DNA of 64,000 nucleotides from Fibrobacter succinogenes (GTDB lineage: Bacteria; Fibrobacterota; Fibrobacteria; Fibrobacterales; Fibrobacteraceae): NCBI GenBank assembly GCA_902799745.1, contig CADCBQ010000036.1:18350-82349 (forward strand), read 5' to 3'. The stretch's first letter is position 1. Every line of letters starts with the position of its first letter. Under the pieces are notes generated by a model that worked only from the letters and a program-made list of their open reading frames with translations, did not search any database and had not been told where the DNA came from. Below are positions 34,963-43,962 of this stretch, one piece after another. Both the position numbers and the translations under genes were made by a program.

Positions 34963-36989
34963 TGGCGAGCGAGAAAGTAGACATTCGCTACGCCTTCAAG
35001 GTGTTGTTCCTTTGCCTTGCCTCGGTGAATCTGGGCCATACGTTTGACTTCTTGTGGCTCGGGATTTTATTTGCAATCTACTTTGTGGTCATCGGTGTGC
35101 TGAATGCAACGCGGCGGCGCGAATTTGCCAAGCGCCCGCGCTACAACAAGATTTTAGCTTACGGCGCGATCGTACCGCTCGCACTTTTCTGGGTGATGAC
35201 GCCGTCCGTTGAAAACGGCGTGTCGCCTTATTTGATTTTCTTGCCGGGAATTTACTTGCTGTATTTGGCGGCGTTGCAGGAACGGAGTCGCGGAAATGGC
35301 GGCTTTGAGGTTTTTGTCGCCTTCGATGGTGTGGGCGCTTTGCTCTTTGGAATGTATATGGAGCCGCATGGCTGGGGCTTTGTCGGACTCGTTGGATTCT
35401 TGCTTGCGCTTTGCGCCTACAGCCGCCGCGGAACGGCTCCTTACAAATATGGACTTTTTTTGCTGGTGATTGCGGCTCTCGGCGCGATATCTTACGGTGG
35501 CTGGCAACATTGGAAATCGCAGCGTTATCGCTATGGGGCGCAAATGGCCGAAAACTATTACCAGCGCGAACGCATGATGGGGTTCGATCCGGTCGCGGTT
35601 TTGGGTAGTTTCGGGAGCAATTACAATTCCCGTTACAATAGCCAAGTCGTTTTGCGTGTGTGGGATAAACAACCCTCGAGGTACTTTAAGGCGGCTAGCT
35701 ACGAAAAATACGTGGCGGGTATTTGGAAATTGCCGACGTCGTATGCGAAAAAGCTTTACCCCGCTTATTATCAGGTGGACTATGCTGTGCTTGAGGTGGC
35801 GGATTCGCTGACGAAGGCCGATTCCCTGCGCGAAGTGGAACAAATCTGGGTGCAGTCAACGCTGAATAACTTTGGCTTTGTGTTTGCGCCCTATGGTGTC
35901 GTGGGCTTTGCGGCGAAAGACGTGGATTCGCTGACTTATTATGCCGGCGGAATGGTGCAGGGTTTGGACGGAAACGGAAAACGCTCCGACTGGCATTATT
36001 TCAAGTGCAAACCTCTCTCCGCGGAGAATGCGCCGGAGGCTTGCTCGTTGCCGGATTCTCTGATGGCTCCGAGTGAAGGCGACTTGATGGTCGGCGAGCG
36101 GTATTTGCTGCTGATTGACTCCGTGATTGCGGCGATGGACTTGCGTGATACGGCTGTGTCCGATTCTGTGACTGCGGATTCGTTGGTGTTGCAAAAAATG
36201 CTTGCCTATTACCTCACGAACTTCACTTATTCGCTTACGGTGCCGGGAATTACGCGTTGGGGTGGCGCGAAGAATGAACCTTTGGCTGTTTTTTGGCGCG
36301 AAAAGCAGGGCTTCTGCGAATATTATGCGACGCTTTCGGCGTTGGTGCTTCGCCGCTTGGGGATTCCGGCGCGGTATGTGACGGGCTTTGCAAATCCTGA
36401 AATTGTCGAAGGCTTGCCTTATAGCATTTTCCGGCGCAAGCATTCGCATGCATGGGTCGAAGCGTATGTGGATGGTCGCTGGGTTATCTTCGACCCGACG
36501 CCTCCCATTTTGCCGCAGTTTGCGGATGCGCCCAGCTGGTGGAGCGTCAAATGGGAGGGCGTGCGCGGGCGTTTCGCCCGCGTGATGCATGCTCTTAAAG
36601 AAGGCGAGTGGCGACGCGTTGTTGATAGCTGGCAAAATCAATCGACCGCCCTCTTGGAAAGTCCGATTCTGTATACGGTGCTCGCGATTCTAATTGTAGG
36701 CTTTGCTGGCCGCAAGATTTATATTGCGTATAAATTAAGTTTCAAGAACCGCGCGTATGTCTCGGCGCGGTCTCTGGAATGGACTAAAAAACTTGACCGC
36801 GCTGAGCGGGATTTGACCCGCGTGGGACTCCGCCGTGAACCCGGCGAAACTGTCGGCAAATTTGCAGAACGCTGCCGGATTGCGCTTTCACACTTCGCCG
36901 AGAACCAAATCCATCTCAAAAAAATCCAGAAGGCTCGCCAGGCCTTGCACACCCTCGATGAGTACGAGGAACAGCGCTGGAAACATTAA
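34959..36989 (+). CDS. TgpA-like transglutaminase membrane protein
   Basis: N-terminal half with about six membrane segments (20-200), then a periplasmic transglutaminase-like domain with the Cys-His-Asp triad visible as QGFCEYYATLSALVLRRLGIPAR, HSHAWVEAYV and WVIFDPTP (Cys near residue 453). A single membrane helix near 570-590 and a cytoplasmic C-terminal tail with DUF4129-like features follow. About 676 aa. TgpA-type proteins belong to the MoxR/DUF58 set and act in the periplasm on unknown peptides. The ATG at 34959 overlaps the DUF58 stop; AAAGG lies 8 nt before it. Confidence 0.88.
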   Translation: MMASEKVDIRYAFKVLFLCLASVNLGHTFDFLWLGILFAIYFVVIGVLNATRRREFAKRPRYNKILAYGAIVPLALFWVMTPSVENGVSPYLIFLPGIYLLYLAALQERSRGNGGFEVFVAFDGVGALLFGMYMEPHGWGFVGLVGFLLALCAYSRRGTAPYKYGLFLLVIAALGAISYGGWQHWKSQRYRYGAQMAENYYQRERMMGFDPVAVLGSFGSNYNSRYNSQVVLRVWDKQPSRYFKAASYEKYVAGIWKLPTSYAKKLYPAYYQVDYAVLEVADSLTKADSLREVEQIWVQSTLNNFGFVFAPYGVVGFAAKDVDSLTYYAGGMVQGLDGNGKRSDWHYFKCKPLSAENAPEACSLPDSLMAPSEGDLMVGERYLLLIDSVIAAMDLRDTAVSDSVTADSLVLQKMLAYYLTNFTYSLTVPGITRWGGAKNEPLAVFWREKQGFCEYYATLSALVLRRLGIPARYVTGFANPEIVEGLPYSIFRRKHSHAWVEAYVDGRWVIFDPTPPILPQFADAPSWWSVKWEGVRGRFARVMHALKEGEWRRVVDSWQNQSTALLESPILYTVLAILIVGFAGRKIYIAYKLSFKNRAYVSARSLEWTKKLDRAERDLTRVGLRREPGETVGKFAERCRIALSHFAENQIHLKKIQKARQALHTLDEYEEQRWKH

Positions 36990-36992
36990 TTA

Positions 36993-37020
36993 CTGTCTAC
37001 TGTCTACTTCCTACTTTCTA
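36993..37020 (+). repeat. Heptamer repeat, four copies (CTGTCTA type)
   Basis: CTGTCTA, CTGTCTA, CTTCCTA, CTTTCTA follow each other exactly at 7-bp steps, starting 4 nt after the preceding stop and ending about 40 bp before dapB. The same 28-bp, four-copy architecture occurs at 38941-38968 and 49814-49841. Confidence 0.8.
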
Positions 37021-37059
37021 CTGTTTTTCTATCTTTCCTCCCAAAAACTAGGAGTTATT

Positions 37060-37890
37060 ATGTCTGTACAAGTGATGGTTAATGGTATTCCGGGTAACAT
37101 GGGCCGTATTGTGGCCGAAACCTGCGTGGCTCGCGGCCTCGAACTCGTCCCGTATTCTTTGACGGGTGAAATTATTGTGGAAAACGAAGCCGAAGTCGCC
37201 GGCAAGACCATCCAGCTTTTGAAGCCGAGCAATCGCGAAGCCCGCATCGCAGAAGTTCTCGAAAAGTACCCGAACGTCATTTGCATCGATTACACGCATC
37301 CGACGGCCGTGAACGACAACGCCACCTTCTATGTCAAGCACAAGATTCCGTTCGTGATGGGTACCACTGGCGGTGACCGCGATGCTCTCACCAAGCTCGT
37401 TGCCGATGCAAATCACCCGAGCGTGATTGCTCCGAATATGGCAAAGCAGATTGTCGCTTTCCAGACGATGATTGAATTCTTGGCTAAGGAATTCCCGACA
37501 GCATTCAGCGGCTACAAGCTCTCCGTGGTGGAAAGCCACCAGAAGACCAAGGCCGATACGAGCGGTACCGCCCGCGCCGTGGTGGGTGACTTCCAGAAGA
37601 TGGGTTTTGATTTCACCGTTGACGATATCGAAAAGGTCCGCGACGAGAAGGAACAGATGGAACGCATGCACGTGCCCGAAGAATACCTCGGCGGTCACGC
37701 TTTCCACACCTACAGCCTCGACAGCGCTGACGGTACGGTTCACTTTGAATTCCAGCACAATGTTTGCGGCCGCAAGATTTACGCCGAAGGTACCGTGGAC
37801 GCTGTGAACTTCCTCGCTTGCCACATTGCAAACGGAACGGCAAGACCCTTCAACATGATGGACGTTCTCCGCTCCGGTAAGATGCGCTAA
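37060..37890 (+). CDS. dapB: 4-hydroxy-tetrahydrodipicolinate reductase, plant-type
   Basis: NAD(P)H-dependent step of lysine and meso-diaminopimelate synthesis. VNGIPGNMGR is the nucleotide-binding loop, CIDYTHPTAVNDN and GTTGGD the mid-domain motifs, APNMAKQIV and ESHQKTKADTSGTA the substrate-binding and catalytic region. The ESHQ...DTSGTA version is that of plant-type DapB rather than the E. coli EIHHRHKVDAPSGTA form. 276 aa. Start set at 37060 by GGAG upstream; the frame extends further 5' into the previous gene but without support. Confidence 0.95.
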   Translation: MSVQVMVNGIPGNMGRIVAETCVARGLELVPYSLTGEIIVENEAEVAGKTIQLLKPSNREARIAEVLEKYPNVICIDYTHPTAVNDNATFYVKHKIPFVMGTTGGDRDALTKLVADANHPSVIAPNMAKQIVAFQTMIEFLAKEFPTAFSGYKLSVVESHQKTKADTSGTARAVVGDFQKMGFDFTVDDIEKVRDEKEQMERMHVPEEYLGGHAFHTYSLDSADGTVHFEFQHNVCGRKIYAEGTVDAVNFLACHIANGTARPFNMMDVLRSGKMR

Positions 37891-37905
37891 TCGCATTGTA
37901 AGCTC

Positions 37906-38922
37906 ATGCGTTCTTATATCCTCCGCCGCCTACTTTTGATGATCCCGACTCTCATCGGGATTTCACTGGTATGCTTTATCCTTATCCAGCTGTTGCCGGG
38001 TGGACCTGTGGAGGAAATGATTTCACGAGCGCAGCAGGCTGCGGCCATGAAGGGCGGGGTAGATGCTTCCAAGGCGCTCTCGCCCGATCAGATTGCGCAA
38101 ATCCAGGCGTACTTCGGTTTTGACCAACCCGCCTGGAAACGTTACCTGACTTGGCTCTGGAACGTTCTGCACTTGGACTTGGGCTCTAGCTATACCTATG
38201 GCCTCCCCGTGTGGGACGTGATTACGAGCCGTTTCCCGATTTCGCTGTTCTTTGGAATTACTTCGTTTCTCTTGAGCTACTTGGTCTGCATTCCGCTTGG
38301 CCTCTGGAAGGCGGTTCATCACGGAAGCAAGTTGGATTCCCTTTCTTCGGGCGTGATTTTCTCGGGCTACGTGATGCCGGGCTATGCTCTCGGTATTTTG
38401 CTCATTATCTTCTTGGCGGGAGGTTCGTACCTGGACATTTTCCCGCTAGGGGGCCTCACGAGCGACGACTTCGAGGACTTTACCTTCTTCGAAAAGATTG
38501 TGGACCTCGGACATCATTTGATTCTGCCGATTTTCTGCTACATGATTAGCGAATTCGCGTTCCTCACGTTCCTCATGAAGAATTCCGCGCTGGAGGAACT
38601 TGGCAAGGACTACATGCGTACGGCTCTTGCGAAGGGCATGAGCTTTAACCAGGCGCTCGTTCGCCACGCTCTCCGTAACGCCCTCATCCCGATCGCCACA
38701 CGCCTTTCCGAAATCTGCACCCTGATGTTTGCGGGTGCGCTCCTCATTGAAAAGGTCTTCGATATCGACGGCATGGGCCTGCTTTATTACAACTCCATGG
38801 TGAACCGCGACTATAACGTGGTCATGGGCGTCATCTTCCTCAGCAGCTTGATGGCGATGATTGGCCGCTTGTTCAGCGATATCCTCTACACGCTCGTAGA
38901 CCCGCGCATCAAATTCTCGTAG
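37906..38922 (+). CDS. ABC transporter permease, peptide/microcin-type (YejB-like)
   Basis: Inner-membrane permease of the DppB/OppB/YejB family: N-terminal MRSYILRRLLLMIPTLIG, periplasmic loop of about 80 residues, then five more helices with the EAA-type loop YMRTALAKGMSFNQALVRHALRN (residues near 245-267, shown here in part), and VDPRIKFS at the C-terminus. It resembles YejB most, in which the first loop carries an insertion. It is usually encoded with a second permease, an ATPase and a binding protein; none is next to it here, so partners must lie elsewhere. It starts 15 bp after dapB. Confidence 0.9.
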   Translation: MRSYILRRLLLMIPTLIGISLVCFILIQLLPGGPVEEMISRAQQAAAMKGGVDASKALSPDQIAQIQAYFGFDQPAWKRYLTWLWNVLHLDLGSSYTYGLPVWDVITSRFPISLFFGITSFLLSYLVCIPLGLWKAVHHGSKLDSLSSGVIFSGYVMPGYALGILLIIFLAGGSYLDIFPLGGLTSDDFEDFTFFEKIVDLGHHLILPIFCYMISEFAFLTFLMKNSALEELGKDYMRTALAKGMSFNQALVRHALRNALIPIATRLSEICTLMFAGALLIEKVFDIDGMGLLYYNSMVNRDYNVVMGVIFLSSLMAMIGRLFSDILYTLVDPRIKFS

Positions 38923-38940
38923 CTTTAAGGCGTGATTTTT

Positions 38941-38968
38941 CTCTCGTCTTTCGTCTCTCGTCTCTCGT
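38941..38968 (+). repeat. Heptamer repeat, four copies (CTCTCGT type)
   Basis: CTCTCGT, CTTTCGT, CTCTCGT, CTCTCGT in exact tandem, ending 6 nt before a TATATT box. The repeats occupy the position of a -35 region, so copy-number change would move or remove that region. Confidence 0.85.
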
Positions 38969-38974
38969 CTTTTT

Positions 38975-38980
38975 TATATT
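38975..38980 (+). promoter_or_regulatory. Predicted -10 box upstream of kinase-like gene
   Basis: TATATT followed by 7 nt and then the ATG at 38988; no ribosome binding site. Probably a leaderless transcript. Confidence 0.5.
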
Positions 38981-38987
38981 ACAGACC

Positions 38988-40001
38988 ATGAGTAATGAAA
39001 TTGTTTCGCCTGTTATTGAAAAGTATTTGAAGTCCCGCGGCTATGCCGATTACGAAATCACTCCTATTGCCGGTGCCGGTTCGGGCCGTAAGTATTACCG
39101 AATTGCCTCGGGTAAGCAGAGCGCCGTGTTGCAGGTTTCGGCCTCGGTAGATGAAGATTTTAAGCGTTTTGTGGATTATGCGGATGCTTTTAATTCGTTT
39201 GGTCTTCCGGTTCCTAAGATTTATTGCGTAGACGAAGCCTCTTGCTCCGTGCTTCAAGAAGACTTGGGTGCCCACAACTTGCTTGATAACATTGTTTCGC
39301 CGGGTTCCGAAAAGAAGACGGGCAACGTTCGCATTCTTTACCCCGAAGTCATCGATTCCTTGATTAAGTGGCAGAACATTTCCCGCTCGCTTTTCAGTTC
39401 TCGCTCTGACCTTTGGCTGCGTCGCTTTGATTTTGCCGCCCTCAAGTGGGAAACGGACTACTTTACTGAAAACTACCTGAAGAATTTCAAGGGCATTGCT
39501 GAAATTCCTGAATATGTGCGTCAGTTCTATTCTTTGATTGCTGTTTCTGTGGAAGCCCAGCACAAGGTTTTGATGCATCGCGATTTCCAGAGCCAGAACA
39601 TCATGGTCAAACCGAATTCCGAAATCGCTTTCGTGGATTTCCAGGGCGCTCGCCGCGGTGCCATGTTCTATGACTTGGCCTCTCTCTTGTGGGACCCGTA
39701 CGTAGAACTTTCTCTGACCGAAATCAAGGATTTCTTTGAATACTGGCGCGTTTCTTATCGCGAAACCAAGACCTACACCAAGGATGATGCTTGGGAAGCC
39801 TTTATTCACGCCAGCTTGCAACGCGTGATGCAGGCCATGGGCGCCTACTGCTTCTTGAGTAAGGTCAAGGGAATCCAGAAGTTTGAACAGTACATTGAAC
39901 CGGGTAAGCGTCAGCTGCGTGTTGTCTTTGATGAATTCAAGAAGATTGCCAAGGCTACATCGCCGAAGGTCTTTGACTTCATGGACAACGCGTTGGTATA
40001 A
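38988..40001 (+). CDS. APH-family sugar/aminoglycoside kinase-like protein (AmgK-like)
   Basis: Phosphotransferase of the protein-kinase-like fold: GAGSGRKYYRI as glycine-rich loop, catalytic HRDFQSQNIMV (Asp and Asn of the Brenner motif, near residue 197) and metal-binding FVDFQGARRG. The HRDFQSQN form matches AmgK/YcbJ-type kinases that phosphorylate N-acetylmuramate or N-acetylglucosamine in cell-wall recycling. An antibiotic resistance role is unlikely. The next gene starts at the base after its stop. No nearby nucleotidyltransferase (MurU), so the substrate remains open. Confidence 0.8.
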   Translation: MSNEIVSPVIEKYLKSRGYADYEITPIAGAGSGRKYYRIASGKQSAVLQVSASVDEDFKRFVDYADAFNSFGLPVPKIYCVDEASCSVLQEDLGAHNLLDNIVSPGSEKKTGNVRILYPEVIDSLIKWQNISRSLFSSRSDLWLRRFDFAALKWETDYFTENYLKNFKGIAEIPEYVRQFYSLIAVSVEAQHKVLMHRDFQSQNIMVKPNSEIAFVDFQGARRGAMFYDLASLLWDPYVELSLTEIKDFFEYWRVSYRETKTYTKDDAWEAFIHASLQRVMQAMGAYCFLSKVKGIQKFEQYIEPGKRQLRVVFDEFKKIAKATSPKVFDFMDNALV

Positions 40002-40430
40002 ATGCAACCGATTTACGTAAAACATTATGCAGAACCCGAGTCCTTTGCTAGGGCATTGGGCTTTGCTTACGATGCCCTGGTGCATGGCCCGGTCAAGTTC
40101 GACCCCATGGCGACATGGAAGTCTTTGTCGGAACGCGTGTCCCAGGGAATCTATATGGGAGAGGGCTTGCTCTTGCCGCATACTCGCGTGCCGGGACTTC
40201 CGCAGCCTCTGTTTGCTTTTGCAGTTTGCCCGAAGGGCTTTACTGACATTGCCGTGAAAGAAGGCCAGGTTCCTCAGTACATTTGCCTGCTGCTTTCTCC
40301 GGCAGAGTCTGCAACGTGCCATACGCAGTTTATCGCCAACATTGCGCGTAAACTGCTGAATCCGCAGTGGCGAGCTCAAGCTCTGGATGCAAAAACCCCC
40401 GAACAGCTGAACGCCCTGTTCGAGGAATAA
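40002..40430 (+). CDS. PTS EIIA type-2 (PtsN-like) protein
   Basis: EIIA of the fructose/mannitol/nitrogen family. The phospho-accepting His lies in LLLPHTRVPGL (about residue 60), after GIYMGEG, and the C-terminal half keeps the IANIARKLLNPQW helix. 142 aa is slightly shorter than PtsN. It starts directly after the kinase-like gene. No sugar permease is adjacent, so a regulatory role as in the nitrogen PTS is more likely than transport. Confidence 0.78.
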   Translation: MQPIYVKHYAEPESFARALGFAYDALVHGPVKFDPMATWKSLSERVSQGIYMGEGLLLPHTRVPGLPQPLFAFAVCPKGFTDIAVKEGQVPQYICLLLSPAESATCHTQFIANIARKLLNPQWRAQALDAKTPEQLNALFEE

Positions 40431-40442
40431 AGCTTTGCTTAA

Positions 40443-41888
40443 TTAGTATTGCACGCTTCCGCCAACCATAGCGCGGAAGCCTTCGTAATCGCCAAAGTAA
40501 CGGTCATAGCCCGCGCGGAATGTCATCCATTCCCACGGCTTGATTTCGATTTTACCGCCAACTTCTACATAGTGCAAGGTGGTCTTGTCGTTCAAGAACT
40601 TCTTGTCGGTGGCGCTTTCGGGCGTGTGCATGTCGGTAATGTTGCCGCCGAAGGCGGTGTCTTTGGCGACGGCGCTTGCATGCAGAGTTCCTTTGAACAA
40701 GGCGTCTTTCAGCATGCCGCTTTCAACCTTGTAAAGTCCGCTGACTTCGCTGTAAACTTCGCGACTGTTCGGGCCGAGATCGGTGCCGAGGCTCTGTGAA
40801 TAACTGCGGTACGTGTATCCGCCGCCTTTGTGGTGCGTGTACACCCACGGTTCTACGCGGGTGTATTCCAAGTACCAGTTCCAAAGCGTTCTACCGAGTT
40901 TGAGGCTATCGCGGGCAACGCCGACTGAGGTGGCCCACTTGTTGCCCCACCAGCCGTCATCGAACATGCTCGTAGGCGACTTCATGTCGTCCCACAAAAG
41001 TTCGCCGTAAAATTCCCAATGCGGAATCGTCTTCACGCTCAAATCGAATGCGAGCGAAATGTTGTCCTGGTCGCCCTGCAGGTGCTCCTGGAAAACGTAA
41101 GGGATGAACGGAATCACGTAGGCCCATTCAAATTCGCGACCGGTGCTGTCGGCATCTTCGTTCGGGTTCGGGAATTCTTCGGTGGTGCTCCCGTAAAGCG
41201 CCGTTTCCGAAAGACCGAACGTAATGTTCTTGGGCAGGTTCAAGTCCAAACGGTGAACGTGCATGTACTTGCCAAAGTTTTTCTTCTCGAAAAGTTTCAT
41301 GGCGTACTGAGTGTAAACAATCGGGCCTAATTCAAACTGGTAGCCAAAATACGGCGTAGGAGCGGGCTCGTAAATGCGGCTTGTGGAATCTTGCCACGGG
41401 CGGTAATTGTTCTGTTCGCCGCGCAAAATCACATGGTTGCGGCGAGCGGGGCCCATGCTCAGGTAATCGAATCCGGCAAGGAGTTTCACGGCGTTCAAAT
41501 CGTAGCTGGCGTTAGCCGCGAAAAGGTCCCAAGTGCGCTTGTTGTCGCTCTGCTTATTGTAGGGAATTCCTTCGCTCGGGTTGTAAAAGTTATCGTAAAT
41601 ATCTTTGTTCGTGTGGTCCGTGCTCACCTTGACGCGGGCGTTGAACAAGAATCGTTCGGTAAAGTGCCCGTTCAAGAACAGGCGAACCGAAGCGGAATTG
41701 TCGTAATGCGTCGGGGCGTTCGTCAGGTTCGTAATCGCAAGTGAATCTGCCAATTGCGCCGTAATATTCACCTCGTGGTGGCGCGCGGAATCGCTGAACG
41801 TGATATGTGGATTAGCCCATGCAACAGCAACCGTTGCAAGTGTCGCTAAAACCGTTAATTTACAAGAACTCTTCATAATCCTTACCAT
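40443..41888 (-). CDS. Capsule assembly Wzi-like outer-membrane protein
   Basis: Signal peptide (cleavage near AWANP), then about 450 residues of alternating strands with many aromatic residues, ending in VGGSVQY, as in an outer-membrane beta-barrel. GPARRNHVILRGE and FGLSETALYG fit the Wzi family, which anchors capsule at the cell surface. The ATG at 41888 overlaps the upstream glycosyltransferase stop; an ATG at 41876 is an alternative start. It is the last gene of a leftward four-gene polysaccharide unit and converges on the PtsN-like gene with a 12-bp gap. Confidence 0.78.
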   Translation of the reverse strand: MVRIMKSSCKLTVLATLATVAVAWANPHITFSDSARHHEVNITAQLADSLAITNLTNAPTHYDNSASVRLFLNGHFTERFLFNARVKVSTDHTNKDIYDNFYNPSEGIPYNKQSDNKRTWDLFAANASYDLNAVKLLAGFDYLSMGPARRNHVILRGEQNNYRPWQDSTSRIYEPAPTPYFGYQFELGPIVYTQYAMKLFEKKNFGKYMHVHRLDLNLPKNITFGLSETALYGSTTEEFPNPNEDADSTGREFEWAYVIPFIPYVFQEHLQGDQDNISLAFDLSVKTIPHWEFYGELLWDDMKSPTSMFDDGWWGNKWATSVGVARDSLKLGRTLWNWYLEYTRVEPWVYTHHKGGGYTYRSYSQSLGTDLGPNSREVYSEVSGLYKVESGMLKDALFKGTLHASAVAKDTAFGGNITDMHTPESATDKKFLNDKTTLHYVEVGGKIEIKPWEWMTFRAGYDRYFGDYEGFRAMVGGSVQY

Positions 41889-42847
41889 AAAGCAGCCTTC
41901 AACAAGGCCAAGTGGTGCACAAGGTACTTTCTCTTTTCGCTAGAACCGATGTGCGGAATAGCCGACGCAATTCGTACAGAACTGCGCAAAATGCGGAATG
42001 CCTTTGAAAGCAAAAGTCCGTGCATGCCAAAATGCTTTTTAAATACGTATTGCTGGGCGCGGTCGTGCTGCAAGGCGCGGCTCGTGTTGCTTTGCGCAGA
42101 GCCTCCGCCCAAGTGCGTAAGCTCGATATCTTTGCAAATAAAGAATCTAGTTCCTAACTTGCGGGCGCGCAGGGCGAGGTCGGCATCTTCGTAATACATG
42201 AAAATCTTTTCGTCAAAGAAGCCGCCTTCGCTTGTTAAGGCGTTGTAAAGCTCTTTGCCGAACATCCAGCATACGCCGCTGAGCCAATTCGTTTCCAAAA
42301 GGTTTTCTTGCGCGGTCTTGCTCGGCTTACCTTGCAAAATTTCGGCGGCGCCTTCTTCGTTACGGAGCGCGTTCGTGAAGAACTTTAGACTTCCGATTCC
42401 TTCGGGGCCAAGGCCCGCAAAGTAATTCGGCTGGTCGCTGCCGTCTTTGTTCTTTGTGCTTGGCGCTATAACGGCGTAAGCATTTCCGCTTTCGCGAGCG
42501 AATGCTTCTGCCTTTTCCCATGCTTTTTGCAAGCGGGGGAGCATGTTCGGCAAGAATCGCGTGTCGTTGTTCAGCAGGCAAATCGAATCGAATGATTCTC
42601 CGTCGCCTAGCAATCCCTTGATGGCCAAATTATTGGCGGCTCCGAATCCAAGATTCTTGTCGCTCGGGTAAACATGAACTGTCGGGAATTCCTTGCGCAA
42701 ATGTTCTACCGTGCCGTCGGAACTCGCGTTGTCGGCGATGGCAACTACGAAATGCATGCTGTCGGTGATTTGCACCGCCAAGTCACTCAGGCAGTTTCGG
42801 GTCATTTCCCACCCGTTGAAAGTCACTAGAATGACGGCGGTTCTCAT
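41882..42847 (-). CDS. Family 2 glycosyltransferase (rhamnosyltransferase-like)
   Basis: GT2 enzyme: VILVTFNGWEMTRNCL, IADNASSDGT, NLGFGAANNLA, LLNNDTRFLP (DxD-type NDT), WLSGVCWMF, and FDEKIFMYYEDADLALRARKLG with the catalytic Glu-Asp. This layout is typical of rhamnosyl- and similar transferases building surface polysaccharide. 321 aa. The start overlaps the stop of the upstream GT4 gene (ATGA), showing tight coupling. Confidence 0.9.
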   Translation of the reverse strand: MRTAVILVTFNGWEMTRNCLSDLAVQITDSMHFVVAIADNASSDGTVEHLRKEFPTVHVYPSDKNLGFGAANNLAIKGLLGDGESFDSICLLNNDTRFLPNMLPRLQKAWEKAEAFARESGNAYAVIAPSTKNKDGSDQPNYFAGLGPEGIGSLKFFTNALRNEEGAAEILQGKPSKTAQENLLETNWLSGVCWMFGKELYNALTSEGGFFDEKIFMYYEDADLALRARKLGTRFFICKDIELTHLGGGSAQSNTSRALQHDRAQQYVFKKHFGMHGLLLSKAFRILRSSVRIASAIPHIGSSEKRKYLVHHLALLKAALW

Positions 42848-43962
42848 GCGGCACCTCCGCGAGAACGGCCCAGTCGTTCAAAAATTTCCACTAACTGCTT
42901 CGCCGAATTTTTCCACTGGTATTTTTCGAGAATGGCTTTGCGTTTGTATTCTTTATCGCTCAAGAAATCTTGCTGCCCGTTTAAAAAGGCTTCAATCGTT
43001 TGCGCGATTGATTCTGGATTCTTGGCGTCGAAATAGATGCCGCAATCTTCCGCGATTTCTTCCATCACGGAGCCTTTGGTGGTTAACACCGGCGTCTTGT
43101 AGTTCAGCGCTTCCAATACCGGGAGTCCGAAACCCTCGTACACAGAAGGGAATATGACTGCGGTGCTGTTGGCGTACAAGTTCCGCAGTTCGTCGTCACT
43201 CACGAACCCTAAATGCTGAATGTTCTTTGCTATCGGCGAATTTTGCAACAGGCTGTTTTCGGAACTGTTTTTCCAACCCTTGGGACCCGTCATGGTAAGC
43301 GTCACCTGAATGCCCTTTTTGTCAAGAATTTCAAGCGCCTTCACCAGATTGGCAAAATTCTTTCGCGGCTCCAGGCTTCCGACAAAGAGCAATCCTTTTC
43401 TTTGTGGGTTCGCACACAAAGGCGTGACAGCGCAATTGATCCCACAAGGGACTACTTCAAGTTTGTCCTGCCCCATGCTCGGGTGAAAATGCAGAAGTTC
43501 GCTTTTCGTAAAATCAGAATTGACCGCGACAACGTCGGCTTCTAGAATGGATTTTTCGCCGATATGGTTGTTGATCCAGCGAACCGATTTGCGCATGGTT
43601 TCGGGATAACGCTTGTAAACGAAATCATGAACCGTCAGAACCTTCTTGCAGTCGGACTTGCCCAAGGGCAGCGTTTGCTCCGGTCCCCAGAATACATCAA
43701 TCTGGTATTGCTTGAGCAGGCGTGGCAGCGTCAGTTGCTGCCAGAGAATGCCCGGAATTTTCTTTTGGAATGCAAATTTCCCAGAATAGGGGCAAAGCTT
43801 GAAATTCTTGTTTGTAATCGGGTATTCGATTGCGTGCGGCGAAAACAAGAAGTATTCGTTTTCGTTGTCAATTTGCTGGAGTGCGTCCAGCAGACTACAA
43901 AGATAGCGACCGATGCCGCTATTGTTGTAACGCAAACACTTGATGTCGATTCCGATACGCAT
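42844..43962 (-). CDS. Family 4 glycosyltransferase
   Basis: GT-B enzyme: N-terminal GIDIKCLRYNNSGIGRYL, LTVHDFVYKRYP, AVNSDFTKSEL, then the C-terminal donor-binding domain with LFVGSLEPRKNFANLV and the EX7E-type FPSVYEGFGLPVLEALNY. It is close to mannosyltransferases of the same layout. 372 aa. Start set at 43962, where the ATG overlaps the previous stop in TAATG. Part of the leftward polysaccharide unit. Confidence 0.9.
   Translation of the reverse strand: MRIGIDIKCLRYNNSGIGRYLCSLLDALQQIDNENEYFLFSPHAIEYPITNKNFKLCPYSGKFAFQKKIPGILWQQLTLPRLLKQYQIDVFWGPEQTLPLGKSDCKKVLTVHDFVYKRYPETMRKSVRWINNHIGEKSILEADVVAVNSDFTKSELLHFHPSMGQDKLEVVPCGINCAVTPLCANPQRKGLLFVGSLEPRKNFANLVKALEILDKKGIQVTLTMTGPKGWKNSSENSLLQNSPIAKNIQHLGFVSDDELRNLYANSTAVIFPSVYEGFGLPVLEALNYKTPVLTTKGSVMEEIAEDCGIYFDAKNPESIAQTIEAFLNGQQDFLSDKEYKRKAILEKYQWKNSAKQLVEIFERLGRSRGGAA

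Noticed and set aside
38988..40001. Aminoglycoside resistance gene
   Set aside because: The HRDFQSQN form and context fit cell-wall sugar kinases better than APH resistance enzymes.
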